From Luteibaculum sp964627445 (GTDB lineage Bacteria; Bacteroidota; Bacteroidia; Flavobacteriales_D; Luteibaculaceae): a stretch of 64,000 nucleotides of DNA. Positions within the stretch are counted from its first letter, which is position 1; each line of letters begins with the position of its first letter. The notes below the pieces were generated by a model that saw only the letters and a list, made by a program, of their open reading frames with translations, did not search any database and was not told the DNA's origin. A program made the translations under genes and the position numbers. The stretch covers positions 186,001-250,000 of the forward strand of contig CAZVJF010000005.1 in the NCBI GenBank assembly GCA_964627445.1, read 5' to 3'. This document shows, in pieces, positions 8,463 to 16,136 of the stretch.

Positions 8463-8507
8463 CGTTCCTCGAGTACTTCTTTCAAAAAGAAGGATATTGA
8501 GAGAAAC
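8463..8507. repeat. Hairpin repeat, divergent copy 4
   Basis: Recognisably the same element as 5913-5956 (starts GTTCCTCGAGT, ends GAGAAAC) but with several changes that weaken the stem. Confidence 0.5.
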
Positions 8508-8638
8508 ACAAACAAGGCGGCACCGTAACCACATCGCAGTGAGCTGCTTTACTTCGTCAAGCTCGATACACCGCGTTCCTCAGCATGATGGTGATAAGCG
8601 TTGCTTTAAACGTTTCGAATAACCCAAACATATTGACC

Positions 8639-8893
8639 GAAGCTGGCGGCTGAGCGTCCATAGACAGTGACCAGTGCGTCAGTGGAGTCGAAGCCTTGCT
8701 CAATTAGATTCGTACATCTCGACTTCGCTCGATGGCCAGCCTTACTCCAAACTTCCAGCTTCGACCTTTCTAGCTTTCAGCTTGACATCTCATGTTATTT
8801 CCTCCCCCTTTGTCCCTACTTCGACAAGCTCTGCACAGCGCCTCCATAAGGGGGATACGCTTTGCGCCTTTGCGTCTTGGCAGCTTTGCGTGA
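8639..8893 (+). repeat. Partial, rearranged third copy of the intergenic repeat family
   Basis: The order of blocks here (gaagctggcggctgag, gtcgaagccttg, catctcgact, tgttatttcctcccc, ctttgcgtct) follows that of about 6063-6290. It has an insertion of roughly 30 bp near 8657 and more divergence. It marks a dispersed family rather than a single duplication. Confidence 0.6.
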
Positions 8894-8970
8894 GACAAAT
8901 CAAATTATCAGACCCCGACCTTTCGACAAACCTTTCCTCCCTGGTGCTGTTCTTATTGTAACTTCCACAC

Positions 8971-10386
8971 ATGAAAGTACTACTTACCGGTGCAACAGGA
9001 TACATAGGGAAACGCTTGCTACCCGCGTTGTTAGAACAAGGGCACCAAGTGGTGTGTGGGGTGCGCGACAAGCAACGTTTTCAGGTACCCGATTCGGTAA
9101 TGGAGCAGATTGAGGTGGTAGAAATAGACCTCACCCAACCCGACACCCTGAGCAATATTCCCAACGATATCCATGGTGCATATTACCTGGTACATTCCAT
9201 GTCTACCAGTACAGACTACCAGGAGTTAGAGAAAAAATCGGCCATTAACTTCCGAGAGCGCATTAATGAAACACAAGCACAGCATGTGGTGTACCTCAGT
9301 GGTATTATCAACGAAGATGAATTATCCGAGCACCTCAACTCTAGAAAACAGGTGGAATTAGAATTGGATAAAGGCCGTTACCATCTAACCACCTTACGCG
9401 CAGGTATTATTATTGGTTCGGGCAGTGCCTCGTTTGAAATTATTCGTGACTTGGTGGAGAAGCTGCCTGTGATGATTACGCCCATCTGGCTCAAAACCAA
9501 GTGCCAGCCTATAGGGATTTCAGATGTCATAAAAATCTTAACGAAAACCTTATTTCGCAAGGAGACCTACGACCAAAACTTCGATATTGGTGGTCCAGAT
9601 ATTCTTAGCTACAAGGAAATGTTACTGGAGTTTGCGCGGGTGCGTAAGCTAAAACGTAGCATTTATGTGGTGCCCGTGATGACGCCACGCCTTTCTTCCT
9701 ATTGGCTGTACTTTGTTACCTCAACCTCTTACATGCTTGCTACGGCACTGGTAGATAGTATGAAGGTGGAAGTAGTGTGCCGCAACAACGACTTAATTAA
9801 AATTTTGGGCGTAAAACCCATCGCCTATCGCGAGGCGCTGCAACGCGCATTTCAAAAGATAGAAAACAACGCGGTACTCTCTAGCTGGAAGGACGCGCAT
9901 GCCAGCAGTGGTTTGCGTATCAACATTTCAGAATTTGTGGAAGTGCCCAGTTTTGGTTGCTTTAAAGACAAACGGGAACGCAAAGTCTGTCATCCACAAG
10001 TAACTCTTAATCGAATTTGGAAAATTGGCGGTAACCAAGGCTGGTATTACGCCAACGGACTTTGGCAGATTCGCGGTGTGTTGGACAAGCTTATTGGAGG
10101 GGTCGGGTTGCGTAGAGGCCGCACCAACATCCACACTATAGAAGTTGGCGATGCACTGGACTTTTGGCGTGTATTATACGCCAACAAAGAAGAGGGACGC
10201 TTACTATTATGGGCCGAAATGAAATTGCCCGGAGAAGCGTGGCTGGAATTTCGCTTAGAAGGCGATACCCTGGTACAAACCGCCACGTTTAGGCCATTGG
10301 GAATTATGGGACGGCTGTACTGGTACGCTGTAGTTCCCCTTCACGAGATAGTTTTTCGCGGTATGATAACGAGGTTGGCCAAGTAA
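8971..10386 (+). CDS. SDR/NmrA-type NAD(P)-binding protein with DUF2867 domain
   Basis: 471 residues. The N-terminal Rossmann domain starts MKVLLTGATGYIGKRLLPAL with the atypical-SDR glycine motif TGATGYIG. Next come VVEIDLTQPDTL, AYYLVHSMS and TTLRAGIIIGSGSASFEI, typical of NmrA/extended SDRs. The C-terminal part (about 300-471; WKIGGNQGWYYAN, WRVLYANKEEGRLLLWAEMK, FRPLGIMGRLYWYAVVPLH) fits DUF2867. There are no membrane helices at the N-terminus. The family often appears in flavobacterial light-response regions, and its closeness to the photolyases suggests the same here. Substrate and reaction are unknown. Confidence 0.9.
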   Translation: MKVLLTGATGYIGKRLLPALLEQGHQVVCGVRDKQRFQVPDSVMEQIEVVEIDLTQPDTLSNIPNDIHGAYYLVHSMSTSTDYQELEKKSAINFRERINETQAQHVVYLSGIINEDELSEHLNSRKQVELELDKGRYHLTTLRAGIIIGSGSASFEIIRDLVEKLPVMITPIWLKTKCQPIGISDVIKILTKTLFRKETYDQNFDIGGPDILSYKEMLLEFARVRKLKRSIYVVPVMTPRLSSYWLYFVTSTSYMLATALVDSMKVEVVCRNNDLIKILGVKPIAYREALQRAFQKIENNAVLSSWKDAHASSGLRINISEFVEVPSFGCFKDKRERKVCHPQVTLNRIWKIGGNQGWYYANGLWQIRGVLDKLIGGVGLRRGRTNIHTIEVGDALDFWRVLYANKEEGRLLLWAEMKLPGEAWLEFRLEGDTLVQTATFRPLGIMGRLYWYAVVPLHEIVFRGMITRLAK

Positions 10387-10672
10387 GCCCAGCTGTATAT
10401 ATTACCTAACTACAGCGATTTTCGTCCAGTTTTTATGGATTCATCTCCATTGTATTCGATAAACTGTTGGGTTCTATCGACATTCTGTCAATTTCTTTAG
10501 ATAATTTAACGCAGTTTCTAATCCAGTTTATGCAGTTGCTCACTAGCAAGTGTAATTGGCTCCATATGGCTTTTTACGAGCCCGAATATGCCGGTACTTT
10601 GTGTCAACAAACAATAACAACTGGAAACTCCCTTTTAACCAAAATAATTACTAACCCTAACAATTACTGATT

Positions 10673-10870
10673 ATGAATTCTGTAAAAGATTTAATTACTG
10701 GAGTAGTACACAGCGGAAGTCGCGGAGGAGAAACCGCTTGCGGAAGCAACACCAAAAACAACATTTGGGGATGGTACCCAAGTAAAGAGAAAGTAAACTG
10801 CCCACACTGCTTAGAAGCTATGGCACAAGAAGAAGCAAGCGCTTTGGCATCGGTGCAAGAGGCAGCATAG
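10673..10870 (+). CDS. Small Cys-rich protein, possible HCCC zinc-binding site
   Basis: A 65-residue protein with His13, a Cys in GETACGSN, and a CxxC pair in KVNCPHCLEAM. This pattern (H ... TACG ... VTCxxC) recalls small zinc-ribbon-like proteins seen in phages and actinobacteria, but I do not recognise the family. There is no signal peptide. It stands alone, 286 bp after the SDR gene, and is followed within 30 bp by a good terminator, which supports it as a real single-gene unit. Confidence 0.65.
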   Translation: MNSVKDLITGVVHSGSRGGETACGSNTKNNIWGWYPSKEKVNCPHCLEAMAQEEASALASVQEAA

Positions 10871-10900
10871 TACTATAGTTTTAATTTTTTTCCTGGAAGA

Positions 10901-10924
10901 GTCGCCCATTGATGGCGGCTTTTT
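10901..10924 (+). terminator. Rho-independent terminator of the small Cys-rich gene
   Basis: Stem GTCGCC (10901-10906) pairs with GGCGGC (10914-10919) with one G-T wobble across a 7-nt loop, followed directly by TTTTT. The gene's stop codon lies about 30 bp upstream. Confidence 0.8.
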
Positions 10925-11056
10925 CTGTTTATAGCGGGCGAGCTGCTACATGCTTTCTTCTCTTCGCTCTTCCAATTCTAGCATTCGCTATTTCCTTGTA
11001 CACACCGCTTGAAATGTGCCTCTGAAATAGTATATTACCCTTACATTTCCACCCCG

Positions 11057-11317
11057 ATGCGCAACTTTAAGGGTTATACCAAAATATCGTTGATCTTATT
11101 GCTCGCAACCGGCATCCTGAGCTGCGAAAAAGATTGTGAGGTCAACGACAGCCGTTGCACAGAGTCTCCTCCCGTAAACGAAGTTTGCCAGGCTTACTTT
11201 GTACGTTTCTTTTATAACCAAGAATCAAAACAGTGCGAGCAGCGCAGCTACAGTGGGTGCCAAGAATATGGCTTTGAATCGCGAGACGACTGCCTGGCTT
11301 GTAGTTGTAGTAACTAA
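11057..11317 (+). CDS. Lipoprotein with Kunitz/BPTI-like domain
   Basis: An 86-residue protein beginning MRNFKGYTKISLILLLATG with lipobox LATGILSC, so probably an outer-membrane or periplasmic lipoprotein. An in-frame ATG at 11009 would put a poor leader in front of the signal. The mature part matches the Kunitz/BPTI layout: C-x9-C-x15-C-x7-C-x10-C, with the family-like VRFFYNQESKQC and YSGC segments. The tail CLACSC differs in spacing from BPTI (CxxxC). Kunitz domains inhibit serine proteases by a loop whose P1 residue follows the second Cys. Here P1 would be Gln, not Lys/Arg, so trypsin-like inhibition is not expected. Function is inferred only. Confidence 0.75.
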   Translation: MRNFKGYTKISLILLLATGILSCEKDCEVNDSRCTESPPVNEVCQAYFVRFFYNQESKQCEQRSYSGCQEYGFESRDDCLACSCSN

Positions 11318-11328
11318 TAAACAATATC

Positions 11329-11772
11329 ATGCGGTGGATTGCTGCGTTTCTGTTAAGTCTGGTCTTTATTTCCTGTCAGAAGGAAAATACCACTCCCCCC
11401 GTTCCTGTGCCAGTATCCGACTACCGGGATACCTTTGTTGGACATTACGAAGGTAAGGGCATGTCGTACAGTGCAATTTTCAACGATTACTCGGAAACGC
11501 AACACAGCGTTCAAGCGCAGGTGGAATTCGGTGAAATGGACTCCACCATCAACATCCTGCTTATTTATGATGGCCAAGATTCCTCCGAGATCCGAGATTG
11601 GAAAATCCCCGAAGATGGAATTTCCTCCGAAACTGCTGGAGGTGGCAGCAGCTATCGCTCGCTGTCCATTGTTTTTACGACAGACAGTATGGAATACGAT
11701 TACTTTGGCAAGTGCGGTATTCCGTGTAGCTCAGGCACATACTTTAAGATAAAGAAAACAGCACTGGATTAA
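11329..11772 (+). CDS. Hypothetical lipoprotein
   Basis: A 147-residue protein with signal MRWIAAFLLSLVFISC, whose lipobox (FISC) predicts lipidation at Cys16. The linker is Pro-rich (TTPPVPVPV). The rest looks like a small beta-strand domain (DTFVGHYEGKGMSYSA, SSYRSLSIVFTTDSM), with two Cys near the end (KCGIPC). It lies 11 bp after the Kunitz-like lipoprotein gene on the same strand, so the two probably form an operon and may act at the same surface. I do not recognise a family. Confidence 0.8.
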   Translation: MRWIAAFLLSLVFISCQKENTTPPVPVPVSDYRDTFVGHYEGKGMSYSAIFNDYSETQHSVQAQVEFGEMDSTINILLIYDGQDSSEIRDWKIPEDGISSETAGGGSSYRSLSIVFTTDSMEYDYFGKCGIPCSSGTYFKIKKTALD

Positions 11773-11860
11773 GCGTTCACCACCACACCTGTACAACTAG
11801 TTTTTAATTTGTCTGGAAAGCAAGAGCGAAGTTTCTATTTTCGCCCTACAAGAATTGCGC

Positions 11861-13093
11861 ATGGCTGTTTTTAAACCTTTTAAAGCGGTAAGGCCGCCCA
11901 GAGACAAAGCTCACTTGGTTACCAGTAGGTCTTACATTTCATACGGAAAGCAAGAGCTGTACCACAAACTAAACGATAACCCGTATAGCTTTATCCATAT
12001 TATAAATCCAGAATTTGGTAGTGCTCATAAAACACCGCCCAACTCGCCCGAGCGTTTTCAAGCGGTACGCAACAAATACCTAGAGTTTTTTAATCGTGGC
12101 TATTACCAACGCGATGCGCAGCCCGCTTTTTACATCTACCGACAAATCCATGGCGATTTAAGCTTTACGGGCATTATCGGTTGTAGCTCGGTAGATGATT
12201 ATGTAGAAGGTCACATTAAAATACACGAGCATACGCTAGCACCACGCGAGGAGGTGTTTAAGCGCTATTTGGACACTACCGGTTTCCATGCCGAGCCGGT
12301 GTTAATGTCGCACAGCAAAAGCGACAGCCTTGAGGGCTTAAAAAGCACCTACACCCAAAACCGACCTGAGTACGATTTTACCACTACAGATACCCTGCGT
12401 CACCAACTGTGGGTGGTAGACCAAGCGGATGACATAGCCGTGATTAGCCAGGCTATGGATAACATTCCCGATTTTTACATTGCCGATGGGCACCACCGCA
12501 GCGCTTCTACCGTAGGACTGGCGCTAGATAAGCGCAAACAGGGATTAAACTACCCCAAAGGTTTCGATTTTATCCTCTCCTACCTTATTCCCGAGGAGGA
12601 ATTGGAAATACTTCCTTTTCACCGTTTGGTAAAGGACACGGTGAACCCCGATGTGGAAACCGTGCTCAACAAACTGCGCAGTTCTTTTGATATTGTGGAA
12701 GTAGACGAAGACACGGTACCCAAAAACAACCGGGAAACCTTATTGATCAGCTGGGACCATTACTACTTGCTTCGCTTAAAAGACGAAGTAAAGCTGCAAG
12801 CCCCCCTTGAGACTATTAGTCCCGACTGGGTATCGCATAAAATTCTAGAGCCCGTTTTTGAAATAGGCGATTTGCGCACCGATAGTCGTATAGAGTTTTT
12901 AGGAGGAAACCACACGGTGCGTCAGGTGCGTAAGGCTTTAAAGAAAAGAGCCATCCCTTACGCTTTCTATTTATATCCTGTTCAGGTGGATGAACTGAAA
13001 GCCGTAGCGGATGCCGGATTATCCATGCCCCCAAAAAGTACCTTTATTGAACCGAAGCTCCGCTCGGGTGTAACTATATACGAGATGCATTAG
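11861..13093 (+). CDS. DUF1015 family protein
   Basis: 410 residues beginning MAVFKPFKAVRPPRDKAHLV, the usual DUF1015 start. Other family features are DNPYSFIHIINPEFG, the central IADGHHRSAS segment and the C-terminal YEMH. A TTG two codons upstream is less likely as the start. DUF1015 proteins are soluble and of unknown function; the HHRSAS segment is strongly conserved and may be an active or binding site. It is followed one base later by yggS, so the two are likely co-transcribed. In Bacteroidetes DUF1015 is often next to serine-pathway genes; none are seen here. Confidence 0.93.
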   Translation: MAVFKPFKAVRPPRDKAHLVTSRSYISYGKQELYHKLNDNPYSFIHIINPEFGSAHKTPPNSPERFQAVRNKYLEFFNRGYYQRDAQPAFYIYRQIHGDLSFTGIIGCSSVDDYVEGHIKIHEHTLAPREEVFKRYLDTTGFHAEPVLMSHSKSDSLEGLKSTYTQNRPEYDFTTTDTLRHQLWVVDQADDIAVISQAMDNIPDFYIADGHHRSASTVGLALDKRKQGLNYPKGFDFILSYLIPEEELEILPFHRLVKDTVNPDVETVLNKLRSSFDIVEVDEDTVPKNNRETLLISWDHYYLLRLKDEVKLQAPLETISPDWVSHKILEPVFEIGDLRTDSRIEFLGGNHTVRQVRKALKKRAIPYAFYLYPVQVDELKAVADAGLSMPPKSTFIEPKLRSGVTIYEMH

Positions 13094-13094
13094 C

Positions 13095-13757
13095 ATGATA
13101 CAAGAAAAGATAGTTTCGCTTAAAAAGACCTTGCCTTTGGGCGTTAAGCTGGTTGCGGTATCCAAGAAAAAAACGGCAGCCGATATTCAAGCGGCTTACG
13201 AAACCGGTCAACTCGATTTTGGAGAAAACTATGTACAAGAGCTCGTAGACAAATACGAGGCCTTGCCCAAGGACATCCACTGGCATTTTATTGGCCACCT
13301 GCAGCGCAACAAGGTAAAATACATCGCTCCCTTTGTGCACCTCATCCACGGGGTAGATAGCCTAAAACTCCTCAAAGAAATAAACAAGCAAGGCAAAAAG
13401 TGTGAGCGCCAAATTCATGTATTACTGCAAGTGCACATTGCCAAAGAGGAAAGCAAATTTGGTTTTGACGAGCAGGAGATTGTAGACATGCTGGACAGCG
13501 ATACGTTTGCCGAGCTTAACCACGTAAGCATACGGGGTTTGATGGGCATGGCCACCAACACCAAAGATTTGGAGGTGGTAAAGCAAGAATTTACCGGATT
13601 GCGGGAGCTATACCACAAACTGCGGCAACACGAAGCGCTATCGCACCAACACTTTACCGAGCTCTCTATGGGCATGACGCAAGACTATCCTACCGCCATA
13701 GAATGTGGTAGCAGTATGGTGCGCATCGGTAGCGCCATCTTTGGTGCACGAAACTAA
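13095..13757 (+). CDS. yggS: YggS family PLP-homeostasis protein
   Basis: 220 residues of the YggS/PLPBP (alanine-racemase-like barrel) family. Lys24 in VAVSKKKTA is the expected PLP-binding lysine. Family segments are FGENYVQEL, WHFIGHLQRNKVKYI, IRGLMGMA, LSMGMTQDYPTAIECGSSMV and RIGSAIFG. YggS binds pyridoxal phosphate without a known catalytic reaction and helps keep PLP and amino-acid pools balanced. The gene starts 2 bp after DUF1015 and precedes the CPBP-like gene by 3 bp, so all three likely form one operon. Confidence 0.95.
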   Translation: MIQEKIVSLKKTLPLGVKLVAVSKKKTAADIQAAYETGQLDFGENYVQELVDKYEALPKDIHWHFIGHLQRNKVKYIAPFVHLIHGVDSLKLLKEINKQGKKCERQIHVLLQVHIAKEESKFGFDEQEIVDMLDSDTFAELNHVSIRGLMGMATNTKDLEVVKQEFTGLRELYHKLRQHEALSHQHFTELSMGMTQDYPTAIECGSSMVRIGSAIFGARN

Positions 13758-13760
13758 ACC

Positions 13761-14696
13761 ATGCGTAAGTTTCTACAGTACCTGAGCGATTTCCACCGTG
13801 AAATCACCCCTTGGCGTTACGGCTTAGCCCTTGTATTTACCGCTTTAGTAGTCGCTTTCAACTACGCCCTAGATTTTGAAGACCAATACATCGACCGCAT
13901 TCCGAATTGGGGTTTGCGAAGTCTGGCCCTAGCGGGATACCACCTACTCACTTACCTCGGCACGCTCGCCTTTTTACTGCCCAAAGCGGCCTGGAAAAAA
14001 CTTCCCAATTCCGTATTCTTCAAATGTGTTTTGGGATTTGCGATTTTGGGCGGAAGCCGTGCCATTCAAGTGTACAGCATTACTAGCGGCAGCTTCCATG
14101 CCGCCACTCAAATTTTCTGGAACAAAACCCTAGACAACCTCCATGGATTTGTAACCATTGCTGTGGCCTTGTGGTTGGTGCATCGGTTTTACGACCGTGG
14201 TGCCTCCCACGGTTTATACGGCTTACGCGTACGCGGTGTTAACTTTAAGCCCTACTTGGTTTTGTTGGGCCTTATGGTGCCTATAATAGCCATCGGCACT
14301 CAGTTTGCCGATATTACCCAGTACTACCCGGTTTACAAGCGGACTTACGGATTTTTATTTGCAGCCTATTACGATATCCCCGAAAGTTTGGCCGTGCTCC
14401 TTTTTGAATCTGCTTACTTGCTCGACTTCATCAACACCGAGTTGTTTTTTAGAGGCTTCCTTATCCTGGGTTTTGTAAAGTGGCTGGGCAAAGATGCCGT
14501 ACTCCCTATGGCTGCCACCTATGTGAGTTTCCATTTTGGAAAACCCATGCCCGAGGCCATTTCTTCTCTCTTTGGGGGTTATATTTTAGGGGTTATAGCC
14601 CTTTACAGTAGGAATATTTGGGGCGGTGTGTTTGTACACATGGGCATTGCTGGGCTTATGGAGCTGTTTGCTTATTTGCTCGTGGATGGACGTTAA
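13761..14696 (+). CDS. CPBP-like intramembrane protease family protein, motif-degenerate
   Basis: 311 residues with about eight hydrophobic segments. The C-terminal part fits the CPBP (Abi/CAAX) fold: NTELFFRGFLILG (canonical EExxxR has Thr-Glu here), a YVSFHFGKP segment for motif 2, and FVHMGIAG for the last conserved His. The first Glu of the diglutamate motif is replaced by Thr and the usual Asn/Asp after the last His is missing, so protease activity is uncertain. It follows yggS by 3 bp. Its 3' end overlaps the convergent RDD gene by 41 bp (14656-14696). Confidence 0.8.
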   Translation: MRKFLQYLSDFHREITPWRYGLALVFTALVVAFNYALDFEDQYIDRIPNWGLRSLALAGYHLLTYLGTLAFLLPKAAWKKLPNSVFFKCVLGFAILGGSRAIQVYSITSGSFHAATQIFWNKTLDNLHGFVTIAVALWLVHRFYDRGASHGLYGLRVRGVNFKPYLVLLGLMVPIIAIGTQFADITQYYPVYKRTYGFLFAAYYDIPESLAVLLFESAYLLDFINTELFFRGFLILGFVKWLGKDAVLPMAATYVSFHFGKPMPEAISSLFGGYILGVIALYSRNIWGGVFVHMGIAGLMELFAYLLVDGR

Positions 14697-15177
14697 ATGG
14701 CCCTATCCAGGTACCTGCCATGCAGTCGTACAGCGTTTTAATGCCCTTACTGTGCAGCATGCTCAAGCAATACACCCCTACCAGCACTTGAGGAAAAATT
14801 GCCAGGAACCAAATCCAACCATTGGGTTCTTCGGGCTCCAAAGCCATAACATAAACGGCCGTATGCGCCATTTCCCAGGGTAAAAACTTCAATAGGTTGC
14901 GCCAAACCACCGATGACTTTTTCCGGCCAATAACCCGGAGCTTAAATACCCATTTACCTAATGTATAGCCCCAGTAATACTCGCTTAGCGTGCAATAGAC
15001 AAATACGGGGAACGTAAGCGTTGAAAAACCTACAGCTTGCTGCACCCATTGGGATTTGCCATCCAAGTAAACACCCAATTCCAGTGCAGTGCTCAGCAAA
15101 AAAAGAAGCCCAGCATAGGTAATAATGACCAGGTAGTCTACCCCAAAAGCCAGGCTTCTTTTAATACGCAAGTCCAT
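14656..15177 (-). CDS. RDD family membrane protein
   Basis: 173 residues beginning MDLRIKRSLAFGVDYLVII, with the Arg and Asp positions of the RDD family in the first transmembrane helix, then GYTLGKWVFKLRVI, a typical RDD segment, and about four membrane helices. RDD proteins are small inner-membrane proteins, some implicated in ion transport; no specific function can be given. It lies 3 bp downstream of the winged-helix regulator gene and ends in a 41-bp overlap with the convergent CPBP gene, so the three - strand genes at 14.7-16.0 kb look like one operon. Confidence 0.88.
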   Translation of the reverse strand: MDLRIKRSLAFGVDYLVIITYAGLLFLLSTALELGVYLDGKSQWVQQAVGFSTLTFPVFVYCTLSEYYWGYTLGKWVFKLRVIGRKKSSVVWRNLLKFLPWEMAHTAVYVMALEPEEPNGWIWFLAIFPQVLVGVYCLSMLHSKGIKTLYDCMAGTWIGPFNVHPRANKQTAP

Positions 15178-15180
15178 AGG

Positions 15181-15468
15181 CTATTGAATATACCCTTGTA
15201 TGGCCTTTACATACTCCTCAAAAGCGTCTATTCCCTTTTGGGTTATGCTGCACGAGGTGTGTGGGTAATTGTCTTTAAACGATTTTTCTACCGCGATGTA
15301 CCCGGCATCTTTCAGCTTGGTGAGTTGCACACTGACATTGCCCTTGCTTGCTTTGGTTTTTTCTAGGATGTAATTAAAATCTGCGGTCTCCGTACCCATA
15401 AGCAACGAAACTATGGCTAAGCGTAGTTGGTTGTGCAGCAAGGGGTTGAGTTTTTTAAAGGCTGCCAT
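15181..15468 (-). CDS. Winged-helix transcriptional regulator
   Basis: 95 residues. The pattern LHNQLRLAIVSLLMG, then YILEKTKASKGNVSVQLTKL (helix-turn-helix) and YIAVEKSFKDNYPHTSCSIT (wing) is that of the small ArsR/MarR-like winged-helix regulators often annotated simply as transcriptional regulator in Bacteroidetes. Such genes are usually paired with a membrane protein. Here the start overlaps the end of the upstream membrane protein gene by 14 bp, and RDD follows by 3 bp. It may autoregulate this operon through the promoter at 16070-16100; that is inferred. Confidence 0.9.
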   Translation of the reverse strand: MAAFKKLNPLLHNQLRLAIVSLLMGTETADFNYILEKTKASKGNVSVQLTKLKDAGYIAVEKSFKDNYPHTSCSITQKGIDAFEEYVKAIQGYIQ

Positions 15469-16039
15469 CGCGCTCGGCTTTTCTTAAGATAAAACCCGGG
15501 ATAATGTACCCCATGATCATCGAAAGGCTGAAAAATAACGGGATGTATCCATTGGGTATAAAAAAGCTCAGCAAGCCCATGATCCAGAACGCAATTCCAC
15601 CCAAAATCAAGGGCTTAAAGCGCAACACCATGCCCGTTACTAAGGTGGGTAAGCCGGTAAGGATAATGATATAGGGCCCCGGGTTTACTTGCGATAAAAC
15701 GCATCCTACAATAAATAAGACCAGGGTAATAAAAAAGGAAGTCCATAAGGAAAAGATAACGCGATCGATGACCGTGGTAGTCCCCTTTTCCATGCTTTGG
15801 TTGCGACCAATAATGCCTGAAATGATACCACCCAAAACCCCCGCTATAGGCCATACAATGTAAGGATGTTGATACTGCGATTGCATGAGAAAATATTCCA
15901 TAACCCCAGCTACAGCGAGGATTACACCCCAGATAAGGAAGAATACTGCGGTTTTGGAAAAACTCTTTCGGGCCTCCCGAATCATGCTGTTGATGATTTG
16001 CAGACTCTCTTGACTGCTTAATGTGTTTTCCGTGCTCAT
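15455..16039 (-). CDS. Multi-pass membrane protein paired with the winged-helix regulator
   Basis: 194 residues. A soluble N-terminus of about 30 residues (TENTLSSQESLQIINSMI) is followed by about five or six hydrophobic segments. I do not recognise a functional family, but a membrane protein of this type directly upstream of a small winged-helix regulator is a recurrent arrangement in Bacteroidetes. It is the first gene of the operon and has a strong Bacteroidetes promoter 30 bp upstream. Confidence 0.82.
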   Translation of the reverse strand: MSTENTLSSQESLQIINSMIREARKSFSKTAVFFLIWGVILAVAGVMEYFLMQSQYQHPYIVWPIAGVLGGIISGIIGRNQSMEKGTTTVIDRVIFSLWTSFFITLVLFIVGCVLSQVNPGPYIIILTGLPTLVTGMVLRFKPLILGGIAFWIMGLLSFFIPNGYIPLFFSLSMIMGYIIPGFILRKAERDGSL

Positions 16040-16069
16040 ATCGTGTTTTTTTTGGTTATAAACTTATCC

Positions 16070-16100
16070 CAAATATAGACTAGTTTATTTTATAAACCAA
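16070..16100 (-). promoter_or_regulatory. Bacteroidetes-type promoter of the regulator/RDD operon
   Basis: On the - strand the -33 element TTG (16100-16098) is followed after 20 nt by TATATTTG (16077-16070), a perfect match to TAnnTTTG. Transcription would start near 16062, about 20 nt before the ATG at 16039. Confidence 0.75.
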
Positions 16101-16136
16101 ATAACGCATTGCACCAGTCCTGGTAAATACCGGTTT

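Larger units (their letters stand above)
8233..8970. other. 738-bp noncoding, repeat-rich intergenic region
   Basis: No credible gene. It contains a divergent hairpin copy at 8463-8507, a 'ctttgcgtct' block near 8368, and a partial third copy (8639-8893) of the repeat found at 5.8-6.5 kb. It separates the DPRP photolyase from the SDR-DUF2867 gene. Confidence 0.6.

Noticed and set aside
8180..9113. Several short frames around the 8.2-9.1 kb spacer
   Set aside because: They are shadows of repeats or of the neighbouring photolyase and SDR genes.
10467..10670. 67-codon frame before the small Cys-rich gene
   Set aside because: It lacks any recognisable feature and lies in an AT-rich leader; the well-supported gene starts at 10673.
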